Positions 1 through 8,652 are shown, counted from the first letter of the stretch. The stretch is DNA of 64,000 nucleotides from an uncultured Bacillota bacterium (GCA_958448635.1 CAUDEQ010000002.1:1-64000), one strand, 5' to 3'. The notes: generated from the sequence alone by a model not told the origin. Translations and numbers: made by a program.

Positions 1-63
1 GGCGATCTCTTGGATTAACTGCATAGGCTGTCCAAGAAAACGTCCGCATCCCCCATTCTAAAA

Positions 64-1227
64 TCAGATTAAAGACTCCCCATTATACAGCATATGTAGC
101 TGATGCAGCTTTTCATAAATGAAAAGCTGCATATATATATCTTCTTTTTCATCTAAATTCAATAATGTCTTGATCCTTTCCAATCTGTAACGGATGGTAT
201 TGCTGTGTTGAAACAGTTTCTGAGCTGTTAATTTAATATCTCCATCACATTCAATATATGAAATCAGAGTTTCGTGCAGGGAGGTTTTATGGGAAGAATC
301 ATAATCTTTTATGGTTGAAGCGATCATATTATAAAAGGTTTTGAATTGTTTTGTGCCTCCAAAGGGGATTATGATTTGAAATATATCTGTCGGAGAATAA
401 TTAACTACATTCATGTGCTTTATTAAAGCGATATACAAAGAGTGCATTGCCTGTTCAATACCGCACTTTAGTTCACTGACAGGTAATATATCACTGTAAC
501 CAAAGCGATATAATTTTTCGGTAAAACCCACTTTTTCACATATCTTATCAATTTCATCATGCAGAGCCTCACCATTATGGTTAGTGCAGATTATGATTAT
601 ACAATGGTTTCCTCGAATCACACTATGTATAACGGGGAGTTCATTTTTTATAGTGGAATAAATTGCAAAAGCATCATTTAACATCTGCTGTTGCGATTCC
701 TCTTTCGGGGTAATGCAACAGCATAGGCAGGTTTCTTTATAGGCAGGATTTAGTTCTTCAGTGATATAAGACTGGATTTCCGAAGAGTCTGTTTTCAAGA
801 GTTTGCGTATTTTATTGACATTAGTTAAATTAGAGTCTGCTTGAGCTAAAAGACTATGGATTGTGTAAATTATATCATCAAAATACGGCTCTTCTGAAAA
901 GAGAAAAACGGGAACATTGTTCTGATTTGCGTACTCCATTACTTCATCGGGAAAAGCAGAAACACAGACTGTTTTTAAGGACAAAGCTGCTATTTTTTTA
1001 TCGATCATTATTTTCAGACTTTTGACAGTTTCCCGTGGGTTGTTCTGCATGTTGGAAAGGGTAGTGACTACAAAAAGACCAGGAAGAAATGTTGCGGCAA
1101 CTCGATCAGGCGTTTCCCATTCAAAAATACCGGTGCCCTTAATCGGATTGTCTAAGCCGACGCTATCGGATATCAATTTGAAATTTGAAAAAAGCGGATG
1201 TAGCAGTAGGTTCGAAACAGTAAGCAT
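64..1227 (-). CDS. PucR-family transcriptional regulator (copy 1)
   Basis: Predicted cytoplasmic DNA-binding regulator of 387 residues. The N-terminus (TVSNLLLHPLFSNFK, then GIFEWE) is the PucR-type purine-catabolism sensor domain; the C-terminal 70 residues carry the PucR helix-turn-helix (DIKLTAQKLFQHSNTIRYRLERI). The ATG at 1227 is chosen because AGGAG lies 8 nt upstream (1236-1240) and the protein then starts exactly like its paralogue at 5134-6348; an upstream ATG at 1326 would add a 33-residue unrelated leader. It is divergent from the permease-ureohydrolase-homoserine dehydrogenase genes, so it probably controls them. Two palindromes, 1267-1285 and 1311-1327, lie in the shared upstream region. 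The inducer is unknown. Confidence 0.88.
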   Translation of the reverse strand: MLTVSNLLLHPLFSNFKLISDSVGLDNPIKGTGIFEWETPDRVAATFLPGLFVVTTLSNMQNNPRETVKSLKIMIDKKIAALSLKTVCVSAFPDEVMEYANQNNVPVFLFSEEPYFDDIIYTIHSLLAQADSNLTNVNKIRKLLKTDSSEIQSYITEELNPAYKETCLCCCITPKEESQQQMLNDAFAIYSTIKNELPVIHSVIRGNHCIIIICTNHNGEALHDEIDKICEKVGFTEKLYRFGYSDILPVSELKCGIEQAMHSLYIALIKHMNVVNYSPTDIFQIIIPFGGTKQFKTFYNMIASTIKDYDSSHKTSLHETLISYIECDGDIKLTAQKLFQHSNTIRYRLERIKTLLNLDEKEDIYMQLFIYEKLHQLHMLYNGESLI

Positions 1228-1266
1228 AATGAATACTCCTAAAAAATAATTTAGCATAAGCGCTTC

Positions 1267-1285
1267 TGGTATAGAAAGTATACCA
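1267..1285. promoter_or_regulatory. Palindrome over the pucR1 -10 region
   Basis: TGGTATA and TATACCA form perfect 7-base arms around a 5-base spacer. On the minus strand the right arm contains TATACT (1282-1277), a plausible -10 box for pucR1, so a bound protein could repress it. Function is inferred. Confidence 0.4.
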
Positions 1286-1310
1286 TATTCATGTTGGTTT
1301 ATCACAGGTA

Positions 1311-1327
1311 TTTGTAAAAAATACAAA
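1311..1327. promoter_or_regulatory. Candidate PucR operator TTTGT-N7-ACAAA (site 1)
   Basis: TTTGT (1311-1315) and ACAAA (1323-1327) flank seven bases. The same architecture occurs at 6415-6431 in front of pucR2 and at 10114-10130 in front of the class V aminotransferase. It lies about 37 bases upstream of the candidate pucR1 -10 box, a position compatible with an activator site. Binding by PucR is inferred from location only. Confidence 0.45.
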
Positions 1328-1594
1328 AAACAACCAAAATAATTGAATTGCGTGATAATTGTGGATGTGTGCCTGTTGGAGTATCATTAAAACAGGATAA
1401 GCGTGGAACAGTATGACGCCATGAAAGCTGGAAGGAATTTATGGACAGGGGAGAGCGAAGGGCAAGAAAGGAGGTCGGTGGAAAATGTATTGAAATAAGC
1501 GTGGTAGATAATTTACAAGAGGCTATATGAAATAAAAGGCACTTGAGTGGGAAGTAATATATGATTTCCTGATTTGGAGAGGAGGGAACATTAC

Positions 1595-3076
1595 ATGAAA
1601 GAAAAGCAAAATAGTACCGCAAATAATCGACTGAAACGCGAATTAAGTGCCCGACATCTGACAATGATCGGGATTGGAGGCTCCATTGGCACAGGACTCT
1701 TTGTCGGATTGGGATTTAATTTCACATCAGCAGGTCCCGGAGGAGCTCTTGTTGCGTATCTTATTATGGGAATCACTGTTTATTTCATGATGAACAGCTT
1801 AGGAGAAATGTCTGCATATATGCCCGTATCTGGATCTTTTGCAGAATACTGTACTAGATTTGTCGATCCGGCGTTGGGATTCTCAATCGGATTCAGCTAC
1901 TGGTTTTCATGGCCTGTTGTTATCGGATCTGAGCTGGTTGCAAGTGTTATGGTTTTAAGGTACTGGATTCCAGGAATCAACCCTATTGTATCCGCTTTGA
2001 TAATGCTGGCACTTCTTTATGCACTGAATGTTTTGTCTGCAAAGGGATATGGAGAAGGAGAATTCTGGTTTGCTTTGATAAAAGTTGTGACGATTATTAT
2101 ATTTTTAATTTTAGGAGTATTAATGATCTTAGGAATCGTAGGTGGAGAATCACCGGGATTTGATAACTGGACTTCGGGAGAGGCACCATTTGTAGGAGGA
2201 GGTATTGGCGTACTGACATGCTTTCTTTTGGCGGGATATTCCTTCCAGGGAACAGAAGCGCTGGGCATCGCTAGCGGTGAATCTGAAAATCCCGGCAAAG
2301 CAATGCCGAAGGCGATTAAGTCGGTATTTTGGAGGATTTTCCTGTTTTATATTGGGACAACCATTGTAATAGGCTTTTTAGTAAATTATCAGGATCCGTC
2401 TTTAGCAAAATCAGGTGTTGAAAATATTGCATATTCGCCATTTACATTGGTGTTTGAAAGAGCAGGCCTTGCTGTGGCAGCTTCATTTATGAATGCAGTT
2501 GTTCTAACGGCACTGCTTTCTGCTGGAAATGCAGGAATGTATCTCGGAAGCAGATTGCTCTGCTCTCTTGCGGAGAAAAATCAGGCTCCAAAATATTTTG
2601 CAAAGATCAATAGACGTGGGATTCCACTGCGCGCTCTGAATCTGACTGCGATTATTGCAGCAGTGTGCTTTGCATTGACAGAGGTGGGACTTAACACAGC
2701 GTATTACTGGTTGATGAACATTGCCGCTGTCCCTGGGTTTGCAGTATGGTTTGGAATTGCTATATCTCACTATTATTTCCGAAAAGCATATCTTGCACAA
2801 GGAAATCGTCTTGAGGATCTGAAATTCAAGGCAAAATTTTATCCGTTCGGACCGATTTTCGCCTGTGTGGTATGTGTGCTTATTATCATAGGTCAGTATT
2901 ATGCCAATGCAGACTTCTCAATTGTTGGGCTGCTTGTAGCATATAGCGGACTTATGCTTATAGTGGTGCTTTATATTGGATATAAAGTTATAAAGAAAAC
3001 AAAGCGTGTAAAGCCAGAAGAAGCAGATCTGACATTTTATGATGACCGGCTGATAAAGGAAAAGGAGGAAGCATAA
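1595..3076 (+). CDS. LysP-like amino-acid permease (APC superfamily, AAT family)
   Basis: A 493-residue cytoplasmic-membrane transporter with about 12 hydrophobic segments, likely a proton-coupled amino-acid importer. The first helix carries the AAT signature GGSIGTGLF (residues 28-36), followed by AGPGG and YMPVSGSF; FSFQGTE-like and SAGNAGMY segments follow as in E. coli LysP, which it resembles over its full length. The ATG at 1595 is preceded by AGGAGGG at 8 nt; the in-frame TTG at 1574 lies before that site. Two bases separate it from the ureohydrolase gene, so they are co-transcribed. A basic or guanidino amino acid is a plausible substrate given that neighbour, but substrate cannot be read from sequence. 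Confidence 0.88.
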   Translation: MKEKQNSTANNRLKRELSARHLTMIGIGGSIGTGLFVGLGFNFTSAGPGGALVAYLIMGITVYFMMNSLGEMSAYMPVSGSFAEYCTRFVDPALGFSIGFSYWFSWPVVIGSELVASVMVLRYWIPGINPIVSALIMLALLYALNVLSAKGYGEGEFWFALIKVVTIIIFLILGVLMILGIVGGESPGFDNWTSGEAPFVGGGIGVLTCFLLAGYSFQGTEALGIASGESENPGKAMPKAIKSVFWRIFLFYIGTTIVIGFLVNYQDPSLAKSGVENIAYSPFTLVFERAGLAVAASFMNAVVLTALLSAGNAGMYLGSRLLCSLAEKNQAPKYFAKINRRGIPLRALNLTAIIAAVCFALTEVGLNTAYYWLMNIAAVPGFAVWFGIAISHYYFRKAYLAQGNRLEDLKFKAKFYPFGPIFACVVCVLIIIGQYYANADFSIVGLLVAYSGLMLIVVLYIGYKVIKKTKRVKPEEADLTFYDDRLIKEKEEA

Positions 3077-3078
3077 GT

Positions 3079-3996
3079 ATGAGAGTTAAGGAAATGATAA
3101 ACGATCCAAGAATATGGGCAGGACAGAACAGGCCTGGGTTGCCTATGAAAGATGCGGATATTGTAATGTTCTCTGTTCCATATGATGGAGGAGTTAGTTT
3201 TAGAGCAGGTGCTGCAGAAGGACCGAAGGCAATTCGTGAAATCACATATACTATTGCACCGACACTGGAAACATTTGAAAGTATTGATGGATTACAGCTG
3301 ATAGATCTGGGTGATGCAGAAGGCGAAACCAGAGATGAAATGTTTACAAACGCTGAAAAAATGGCATATGACATTACAAAAGCGGGCAAGTTTTTTATTA
3401 TGCTCGGTGGTGATCATTCTGTAACAATACCTGTACATAAAGGAGTAGATAAGGCTCTGGACGGACCTTTGGGCATTATCCATATTGATGCGCACTTTGA
3501 CTTGTCAGATGAGATGGGTGGCGACAAGTTATCTCATGGTTCAACGGAAAGACGTGCTCTGGAGTTGAAGAATGTCTCAGGAACTGAAGCTTTATGTTTT
3601 CTGGGAATTCGAAATATAGAGCTGGAAGATGTGGAGTTTATTGCAAATAATAAAACTCCTTGCATAAATGCAGTGGAAATGTCTAATATAGGAATTGACG
3701 AAACAGTAAGGCGTGTAAAAGAACAATTTAAAGATTATAAGTATATATATTTGACTCTTGATATCGACTGTCTTGATCCGGCATACGCACCAGGGACAGG
3801 AACTCCTCAGTTTGGTGGATTGACAGCCAGAGAACTGCTAGAACTGTTGAGAGGTATTTTTGAACTTCCGATTATCGGTATGGATATCGTTGAAGTGGCG
3901 CCGGGACTTGATGATTCATTACTGTCTGTATTTGCTGCACGTAAGATTATTATAGAATGTTGGGGTCATCATTTAAGGAAGATTGACAGGGTGTAG
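3079..3996 (+). CDS. Agmatinase/arginase-family ureohydrolase
   Basis: Predicted Mn-dependent amidinohydrolase (305 residues) that releases urea from a guanidino compound. All three family metal motifs are present: GGDHS (residues 110-114), HIDAHFD (135-141) and LDIDCLDP (227-234), giving ligands H113, D137, H139, D141, D228 and D230. SFRAGAAEGP near residue 40 and SHGSTERRA near 152 are agmatinase-like. GGAGG sits 10 nt before the ATG. It lies between a LysP-like permease and a homoserine dehydrogenase, not near polyamine genes, so the substrate could be agmatine, guanidinobutyrate, arginine or canavanine; length and motifs alone do not decide. Confidence 0.85.
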   Translation: MRVKEMINDPRIWAGQNRPGLPMKDADIVMFSVPYDGGVSFRAGAAEGPKAIREITYTIAPTLETFESIDGLQLIDLGDAEGETRDEMFTNAEKMAYDITKAGKFFIMLGGDHSVTIPVHKGVDKALDGPLGIIHIDAHFDLSDEMGGDKLSHGSTERRALELKNVSGTEALCFLGIRNIELEDVEFIANNKTPCINAVEMSNIGIDETVRRVKEQFKDYKYIYLTLDIDCLDPAYAPGTGTPQFGGLTARELLELLRGIFELPIIGMDIVEVAPGLDDSLLSVFAARKIIIECWGHHLRKIDRV

Positions 3997-4023
3997 CTGT
4001 AGTACAAAGAGAAAGGGGTTAAG

Positions 4024-5031
4024 ATGAAAAAAATCAACCTGGCACTGATAGGATATGGTAATGTTGGAAAAGCTTTTGTGAGGATGTTGAAGCGAAGAGA
4101 GGATTATATTGCAGATGAATATGGTTGCACTGTAGAAATTACAGCTGTCAGCACCAAAAGAAAAGGAAGCATTATAGAACAGACAGGGCTTAATATGGAA
4201 GATTTGGATTTGGACAAGGCGGAGTCTTCTGTCTCTGCCTTTGATGTCATTGACAACGCGGACTATGATGTGTTGGTAGAATTGACTCCAATTAATATTA
4301 AAACCGGACAGCCTGCAATAGAACATATACAGCGTGCTATGCGAAGAGGAAAGCATGTTATTACAGCAAACAAGGGACCAATTGCATGGGCCTATAAGGA
4401 GCTGAAATCCCTTGCAGAAGAGAATAATGTGCTCTTTTATCATGAAGCTACTGTAATGGATGGTGCGCCGGTATATAATCTGATGCGGGAAACGTTGATG
4501 GGCTGTGAAATTCTTGAAATCAAAGGAATCCTGAATGCTACTACCAATTATGTTCTTAAGGAGATGGAAAATGGCGTGTCATTAGAAGCCGCAATTAAAG
4601 AAGGGCAGAGAAGAGGCTTTGTTGAAGCCGACAGTTCTATGGATATTGATGGATGGGATGCTGCTGCCAAGCTGACGGCACTGATGAATGTTCTTATGAA
4701 TGCGGATATCACGCCTGTGAATATACAGCGGGAAGGAATTGGAAACATAACAAAAGAGCAGTTGGATAAAGCTGCTAAAGAAGGGAAAAAAATAAAGCTT
4801 CTATGTCATGGTAAAATTGAGGGCGGGAAGGCGGTAGGGTCTGTAAAGCCGCAGCTTGTTGATGTAGATAGTTTGTACGCTGCAATTAATGGAACAGCAT
4901 CCTTAGTTACGATACGAACTGATTTGATGGGAGAAATTTCAATCATAGAGGAGATTTATGAGCCTGAGATTGATCAGACAGCATATGGTATCCTTAGCGA
5001 TTTATTTCGATTGTTGACAGAGGCAGTTTAG
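4024..5031 (+). CDS. Homoserine dehydrogenase, short form without ACT domain
   Basis: 335-residue NAD(P)-dependent oxidoreductase interconverting homoserine and aspartate semialdehyde. The Rossmann motif GYGNVG is at residues 10-15, TANKGP near 114-119 (with K117) and the catalytic-region DIDGWDAAAKL near 207-217 (with K216). The feedback-regulatory ACT domain of the common ~430-residue biosynthetic enzymes is absent. No other threonine-pathway gene is near; instead it ends a cassette of permease and ureohydrolase under probable PucR control, which suggests a catabolic role (homoserine to aspartate semialdehyde). A related oxidoreductase with another substrate remains possible. Confidence 0.8.
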   Translation: MKKINLALIGYGNVGKAFVRMLKRREDYIADEYGCTVEITAVSTKRKGSIIEQTGLNMEDLDLDKAESSVSAFDVIDNADYDVLVELTPINIKTGQPAIEHIQRAMRRGKHVITANKGPIAWAYKELKSLAEENNVLFYHEATVMDGAPVYNLMRETLMGCEILEIKGILNATTNYVLKEMENGVSLEAAIKEGQRRGFVEADSSMDIDGWDAAAKLTALMNVLMNADITPVNIQREGIGNITKEQLDKAAKEGKKIKLLCHGKIEGGKAVGSVKPQLVDVDSLYAAINGTASLVTIRTDLMGEISIIEEIYEPEIDQTAYGILSDLFRLLTEAV

Positions 5032-5078
5032 ATGATGATAACAAGGAGTAGGCAAATCTTCTTCCTTGCGGACTACAG

Positions 5079-5129
5079 AAAAGGGCGTCGCACTAACGAT
5101 TTTTTTCGTTAATGCGATAGCCCTCTTTT
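5079..5129. terminator. Bidirectional terminator between homoserine dehydrogenase and pucR2
   Basis: An imperfect stem of about 18 bp (arms 5082-5099 and 5106-5124, one asymmetric bulge and one mismatch). TTTT follows at 5126-5129 on the plus strand, and AAAA at 5079-5082 gives a T run on the minus strand. It serves two convergent genes. Confidence 0.75.
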
Positions 5130-5133
5130 AAGA

Positions 5134-6348
5134 TTATTTGTTGTGAAAGAAGACATCGAGATAAGGCTTGGAAAAATGGAGCCTGGAAAAAAAGAAAAGC
5201 TTGCCGTAAAACTCCATGTCGTTTTCTGCGTCAAAGACGGTTTTCAGCTTATTGAGTCGATATCTTATTGTATTCTTATGCTGATACATCTTCTGAGCTG
5301 TCATGTCTACATTACCACTGCATTCGATGAGAGTGATAAGAGTCTCCAGAAGTGGAGAGCGCTGAGTGGTGGTTTCGGACAGCCTGTCCAGTATTCTTTC
5401 ATAATACAGGCTGGGCTCCAGCAGGTATCTGTCCTTGAACACGATATGGTCAAATGGGGCATCACCTATTTGGACAACATTCTTTTTATCGAGTATGCAG
5501 CTGGTATTGGCAAATATTGCGTCCAAAAGTATCGTGCTTATGTCATCAATGCCTATGATATAATCGCTTATCCCTATGCAGGTATCTTTCAGAGCATTAT
5601 CTGCCTTAAGGATCTTTACAAGGTCTTCTAGAAATCTCTGGAGGAGCTCGTCGTCAGATGAGTTGCTGGTAATTATGAGAAAGATACCGCGCTTGTAGGC
5701 GATGAAGGAGTATACGAATTCTGCAGTCCCTGATTTTTCAGGAATATCAGGAGCATTGTCCAAAAGAGCGTTGTTGTATAGCTCCATGGCCTCCTCTGAA
5801 ATGGAGGATTTATCCTTACAGTTGGAAATATATGCGCACATCATAGAGCCTGATAGAAAGAATGGGTTTAGCTTTCTTAGAAGGCTCTCCTTATTAAGAT
5901 TGTCCAGATTGTCGTTGAATATCAGAGTGTCCAGAACGATTCCGTTGAAGGACGTATACAGACTGTTGAGCGTTTCGTTTTTCACCGCATAAAGGAGCTC
6001 ATCTATATATGTGTCTGAAAAAAACATGATAGGTATGCTGTGCTCGTTGGAATAGCTCTTAAGCTCATCTGAAATATCCTTGTAATATATATCTTTTATA
6101 GCGATGGCAGCGACGTTGTTGTTAATCAAAAGCTTAAGAGATTTTTCGACGGCATTGGAATCATCCTTAAAGGATGAAAGTGTGGAAATAACGAATTCAC
6201 CCTTACTGAAGGATTTTGTAATCTGGAAATCCTGCTCCCATTCAAAAAAACCGGCGCTTGTAACATTGTTGTTTAATCCGTTTTTTCCAGATATGATACG
6301 AAAATTCTTGAATAAAGGCTTTGACAATAAGTTGGCTACTGTTGGCAT
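5134..6348 (-). CDS. PucR-family transcriptional regulator (copy 2)
   Basis: 404-residue paralogue of the regulator at 64-1227. It has the same N-terminal PucR sensor start (TVANLLSKPLFKNFR, then GFFEWEQ) and the same C-terminal helix-turn-helix (MTAQKMYQHKNTIRYRLNKL). An AGGAG lies about 12 nt upstream of the ATG, slightly far. It converges on the homoserine dehydrogenase gene, so the two pucR genes bracket the catabolic cassette. A TATAAT at 6382-6377 is a good -10 box without a clear -35 box, and a long palindrome lies upstream (6410-6436), fitting an activated, possibly autoregulated, promoter. Confidence 0.87.
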   Translation of the reverse strand: MPTVANLLSKPLFKNFRIISGKNGLNNNVTSAGFFEWEQDFQITKSFSKGEFVISTLSSFKDDSNAVEKSLKLLINNNVAAIAIKDIYYKDISDELKSYSNEHSIPIMFFSDTYIDELLYAVKNETLNSLYTSFNGIVLDTLIFNDNLDNLNKESLLRKLNPFFLSGSMMCAYISNCKDKSSISEEAMELYNNALLDNAPDIPEKSGTAEFVYSFIAYKRGIFLIITSNSSDDELLQRFLEDLVKILKADNALKDTCIGISDYIIGIDDISTILLDAIFANTSCILDKKNVVQIGDAPFDHIVFKDRYLLEPSLYYERILDRLSETTTQRSPLLETLITLIECSGNVDMTAQKMYQHKNTIRYRLNKLKTVFDAENDMEFYGKLFFFSRLHFSKPYLDVFFHNK

Positions 6349-6409
6349 GTCCGTTTATCGCTCCTTTCATAATGATATTATACACCTTTGCCGGCGAATA
6401 ACGCCATCA

Positions 6410-6436
6410 TTATCTTTGTGAGATTTACAAAGATAA
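6410..6436. promoter_or_regulatory. Candidate PucR operator (site 2), 27-bp palindrome
   Basis: Perfect 10-base arms TTATCTTTGT (6410-6419) and ACAAAGATAA (6427-6436) around GAGATTT. The core TTTGT-N7-ACAAA (6415-6431) matches sites at 1311 and 10114. Its centre is about 41 bases upstream of the pucR2 -10 box. This is the best-formed of the three copies. Confidence 0.55.
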
Positions 6437-6531
6437 CGCATTTCAATTCATGATTTATCCAATTGAAGTTTATGGTGTATATAGTAAAATAGTAAGCGAA
6501 GAATAATAATGATTTCTGCAAATAATAATGA

Positions 6532-6560
6532 TTGCCACATAGGTTTTACCTATATAATAT
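6532..6560 (+). promoter_or_regulatory. Candidate promoter upstream of the cob cluster
   Basis: TTGCCA (6532-6537) with TATAAT (6553-6558, 15-base spacer) or TAATAT (6555-6560, 17-base spacer). Transcription would begin close to the hairpin at 6563, so most transcripts may stop at 6609. Confidence 0.4.
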
Positions 6561-6562
6561 TG

Positions 6563-6609
6563 GAGTGGATCGAAACATCACCCTGAATTTCGATTCACTC
6601 TTTTCTTTT
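6563..6609 (+). terminator. Strong intrinsic terminator in front of the TIM-barrel/cobT unit
   Basis: A 13-bp stem (6563-6575 with 6588-6600, one G-T pair) with a 12-base loop is followed by TTTTCTTTT. The only upstream gene is divergent, so this terminator has no coding gene to end; it is either an attenuator for the downstream genes or the 3' end of a tiny RNA. Confidence 0.7.
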
Positions 6610-6662
6610 GGTGTGATATGATGTGCTAAAGGATTGATGCGCTATATATAGTGAGGACAGGC

Positions 6663-7463
6663 ATGATGAAAAGAATAGATAACAGACTGTTCATAGCTAC
6701 GATATGCAGTCAGCATGAGACTATAATAGATGAATACGGGATAGGTGTGGAGCTGGATCAGTTCTGCCAGGCGGAGAGAATGGACGCGCCATTAAACCGG
6801 GAGGCATGCCGGGAGATAGAGAGCCTCCTGAAAAGAGCCGATAGGTGTACTTTGCATGCGCCCTTCAGCGAGATTTTCCCTGCTGCAATAGATCCTCGTG
6901 CGAGGAGCCTTGCCATGGAAAGGCTGCAGCAGGCGGCGCAGTATGCTGTGAGATACGATGCAGAGAAGATGATCGTTCATTCAGGATACGTGCCAAGGAT
7001 ATTCTACAAGGAATGGCATGAGGAAAGATCCGTGGAGTTCTGGGAGGAATTCATGTCTGAAAGGACGGACGGCCTTGAAATCGTAATTGAAAATGTCATG
7101 GAGGATGAGCCGTACATGATGGTAAGGATCATGGAAAGGCTCAAGGCTTCCGGTATAAGGCTGTGTCTCGACACAGGTCATGCGATCTGCTCGGGAAAGC
7201 TGCCGGCAGAGGAATGGCTTGAGGTCATGGCGCCGTATCTGGCTCATCTTCACATACATAATAACGACGGGAGCCATGATTATCACAGACCTGCCTACGA
7301 GGGAAAGATCGATATGGAGGCCTTTCTTTGTAAGGCTGTCAGTCTCTGTCCGGAGGACACCACATTTACCATTGAGAGTCTGGACGGTATGGGGACAATG
7401 AAATGGCTTAGGGAGCTGGGCTTCATAGGGAAGCCGGTGACAGATACCGATGGAAGAGGGTGA
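6663..7463 (+). CDS. Xylose-isomerase-like TIM-barrel protein (AP endonuclease family 2)
   Basis: About 267 residues. Sequence blocks match the sugar-phosphate isomerase/epimerase superfamily: MIVHSGYVP, a metal-type glutamate in IVIENVM, LCLDTGHA, HLHIHNNDG and FTIESLDG, which would supply Glu, Asp, His and Glu ligands for a divalent metal. GAGG precedes ATG 6663 and ATG 6666; either may be used, and GTG 6651 is less likely. The stop is 4 bases before the cobT start, so the two are probably translated together. Substrate is unknown; the pairing with cobT hints at a sugar or ribose-phosphate step linked to cobamide synthesis, but this is only context. Confidence 0.75.
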   Translation: MMKRIDNRLFIATICSQHETIIDEYGIGVELDQFCQAERMDAPLNREACREIESLLKRADRCTLHAPFSEIFPAAIDPRARSLAMERLQQAAQYAVRYDAEKMIVHSGYVPRIFYKEWHEERSVEFWEEFMSERTDGLEIVIENVMEDEPYMMVRIMERLKASGIRLCLDTGHAICSGKLPAEEWLEVMAPYLAHLHIHNNDGSHDYHRPAYEGKIDMEAFLCKAVSLCPEDTTFTIESLDGMGTMKWLRELGFIGKPVTDTDGRG

Positions 7464-7467
7464 TTAT

Positions 7468-8649
7468 ATGCGTAGGGAAGAACTCATAGAAAGGATAAAA
7501 AGCATAGAGCCTGTCGATAAAGCCGCGATGGAAAAGGCAGCTGAAAGACAGGAATCCCTGGCAAAGCCTCCCGGAAGCCTGGGGAAGCTGGAGGATATCT
7601 CCATTAGAATGGCGGGGATCACCGGCAAGGTGAAAAACAGCATAGCCGGAGGCTGTGTGGCTGTATTCTGTGCCGATAACGGAGTGGCAGAGGAAAACGT
7701 CAGCTCTGCGCCACAGAGCGTGACCATGGCGCAGACGGTGAATTTCACCAGAAGACTGACGGGAGTAGGCGCACTGTCGGAAAGCTTCGGAAGTCAGCTG
7801 CTGATAGTGGATATGGGGATAAAAAACGAGATTCCCGAAGGGCTGTACGATACGATCCCGCTGAGGGACACACATAAGATAGTAGACAGAAGGATAAGAC
7901 CCGGTACAGATAATATGGCAAAAGGAGACGCCATGAGCGTGGAGGAAGCCTTGAGATGCATCGAGGTGGGCATTGAAATGGCTGAGGCCGTCAGTGAAGG
8001 CGTATATGACATCATGGGGATCGGAGAGATGGGCATAGGCAACACAACCACCAGCGCCGCCGTTCTGTCTGCCGTCACAGGTCTTGACAGCGGCAGCACA
8101 TGCGGCAGGGGCGGTGGAATAAAGGAAGACAGCTTCAGGCGCAAGCGTATTATCGTCGACAAAGTATCGGAGCCTTATCGCAGCAGGGGAGGGGCTGTTG
8201 AGATCCTCAAGGCAAGGCAGGACGAGAAGTCATATCATGAGGCTGCATGCGATATGATGCTGGAAATCCTTGCCCGCATGGGCGGCTTCGACATCTGCGC
8301 CATGACGGGAGCCTTTATAGGGGCGGCCTGCAGGAGACTGCCTGTGGTGATAGACGGATATATTTCGGTGGTGGCGGCTCTGACGGCATATGTGATGGCC
8401 CCTGCCTGCAGAGATTACATGTTCGCCTCACATATTTCAATGGAGAGGGGATATCTGCCGGCTGTGGAGCTTTTGGGGCTGGAGCCGTTTCTGGCGCTGG
8501 ATATGAGGCTGGGAGAGGGCAGTGGATGCCCTGTGGCCTTTGAGATAATAAGGGGAGCGTGCGATGTGATGAGGAACATGGCAACCTTCGAGGAGGCCGA
8601 GATAAACGACGATTATCTCATGGAGATAAGAGGAGGCGACTGCTTCTGA
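7468..8649 (+). CDS. cobT: Nicotinate-nucleotide--dimethylbenzimidazole phosphoribosyltransferase
   Basis: Makes alpha-ribazole phosphate from nicotinate mononucleotide and a lower-ligand base for cobamide nucleotide-loop assembly. About 393 residues, a little longer than the usual ~350. Family blocks seen: KPPGSLGKLE near residue 35, CADNGVAEENVS, GIGEMGIGNTTTSAA in the middle and MRLGEGSGCP near the C-terminus, which holds the expected catalytic glutamate. The ATG at 7468 has GAGGG upstream; an in-frame ATG at 7450 would overlap the preceding gene. Downstream cobU and cobS are separated from it by an oppositely oriented aminotransferase gene. Confidence 0.92.
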   Translation: MRREELIERIKSIEPVDKAAMEKAAERQESLAKPPGSLGKLEDISIRMAGITGKVKNSIAGGCVAVFCADNGVAEENVSSAPQSVTMAQTVNFTRRLTGVGALSESFGSQLLIVDMGIKNEIPEGLYDTIPLRDTHKIVDRRIRPGTDNMAKGDAMSVEEALRCIEVGIEMAEAVSEGVYDIMGIGEMGIGNTTTSAAVLSAVTGLDSGSTCGRGGGIKEDSFRRKRIIVDKVSEPYRSRGGAVEILKARQDEKSYHEAACDMMLEILARMGGFDICAMTGAFIGAACRRLPVVIDGYISVVAALTAYVMAPACRDYMFASHISMERGYLPAVELLGLEPFLALDMRLGEGSGCPVAFEIIRGACDVMRNMATFEEAEINDDYLMEIRGGDCF

Positions 8650-8652
8650 GCA

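Larger units (their letters stand above)
1228..1594. other. Divergent intergenic region pucR1/permease
   Basis: 367 bases between divergent genes. It holds the two palindromes described separately and the AGGAGGG ribosome-binding site of the permease (1580-1586). I see no convincing sigma-70 promoter for the permease on the plus strand and no structured RNA; short reading frames here have no ribosome-binding site and are ignored. Confidence 0.5.

Noticed and set aside
1..63. Possible gene end at the left edge
   Set aside because: Too short; no reading frame or terminator can be supported.
1302..1664. 120-codon minus-strand frame upstream of pucR1
   Set aside because: No ribosome-binding site, crosses the permease start and the operator region.
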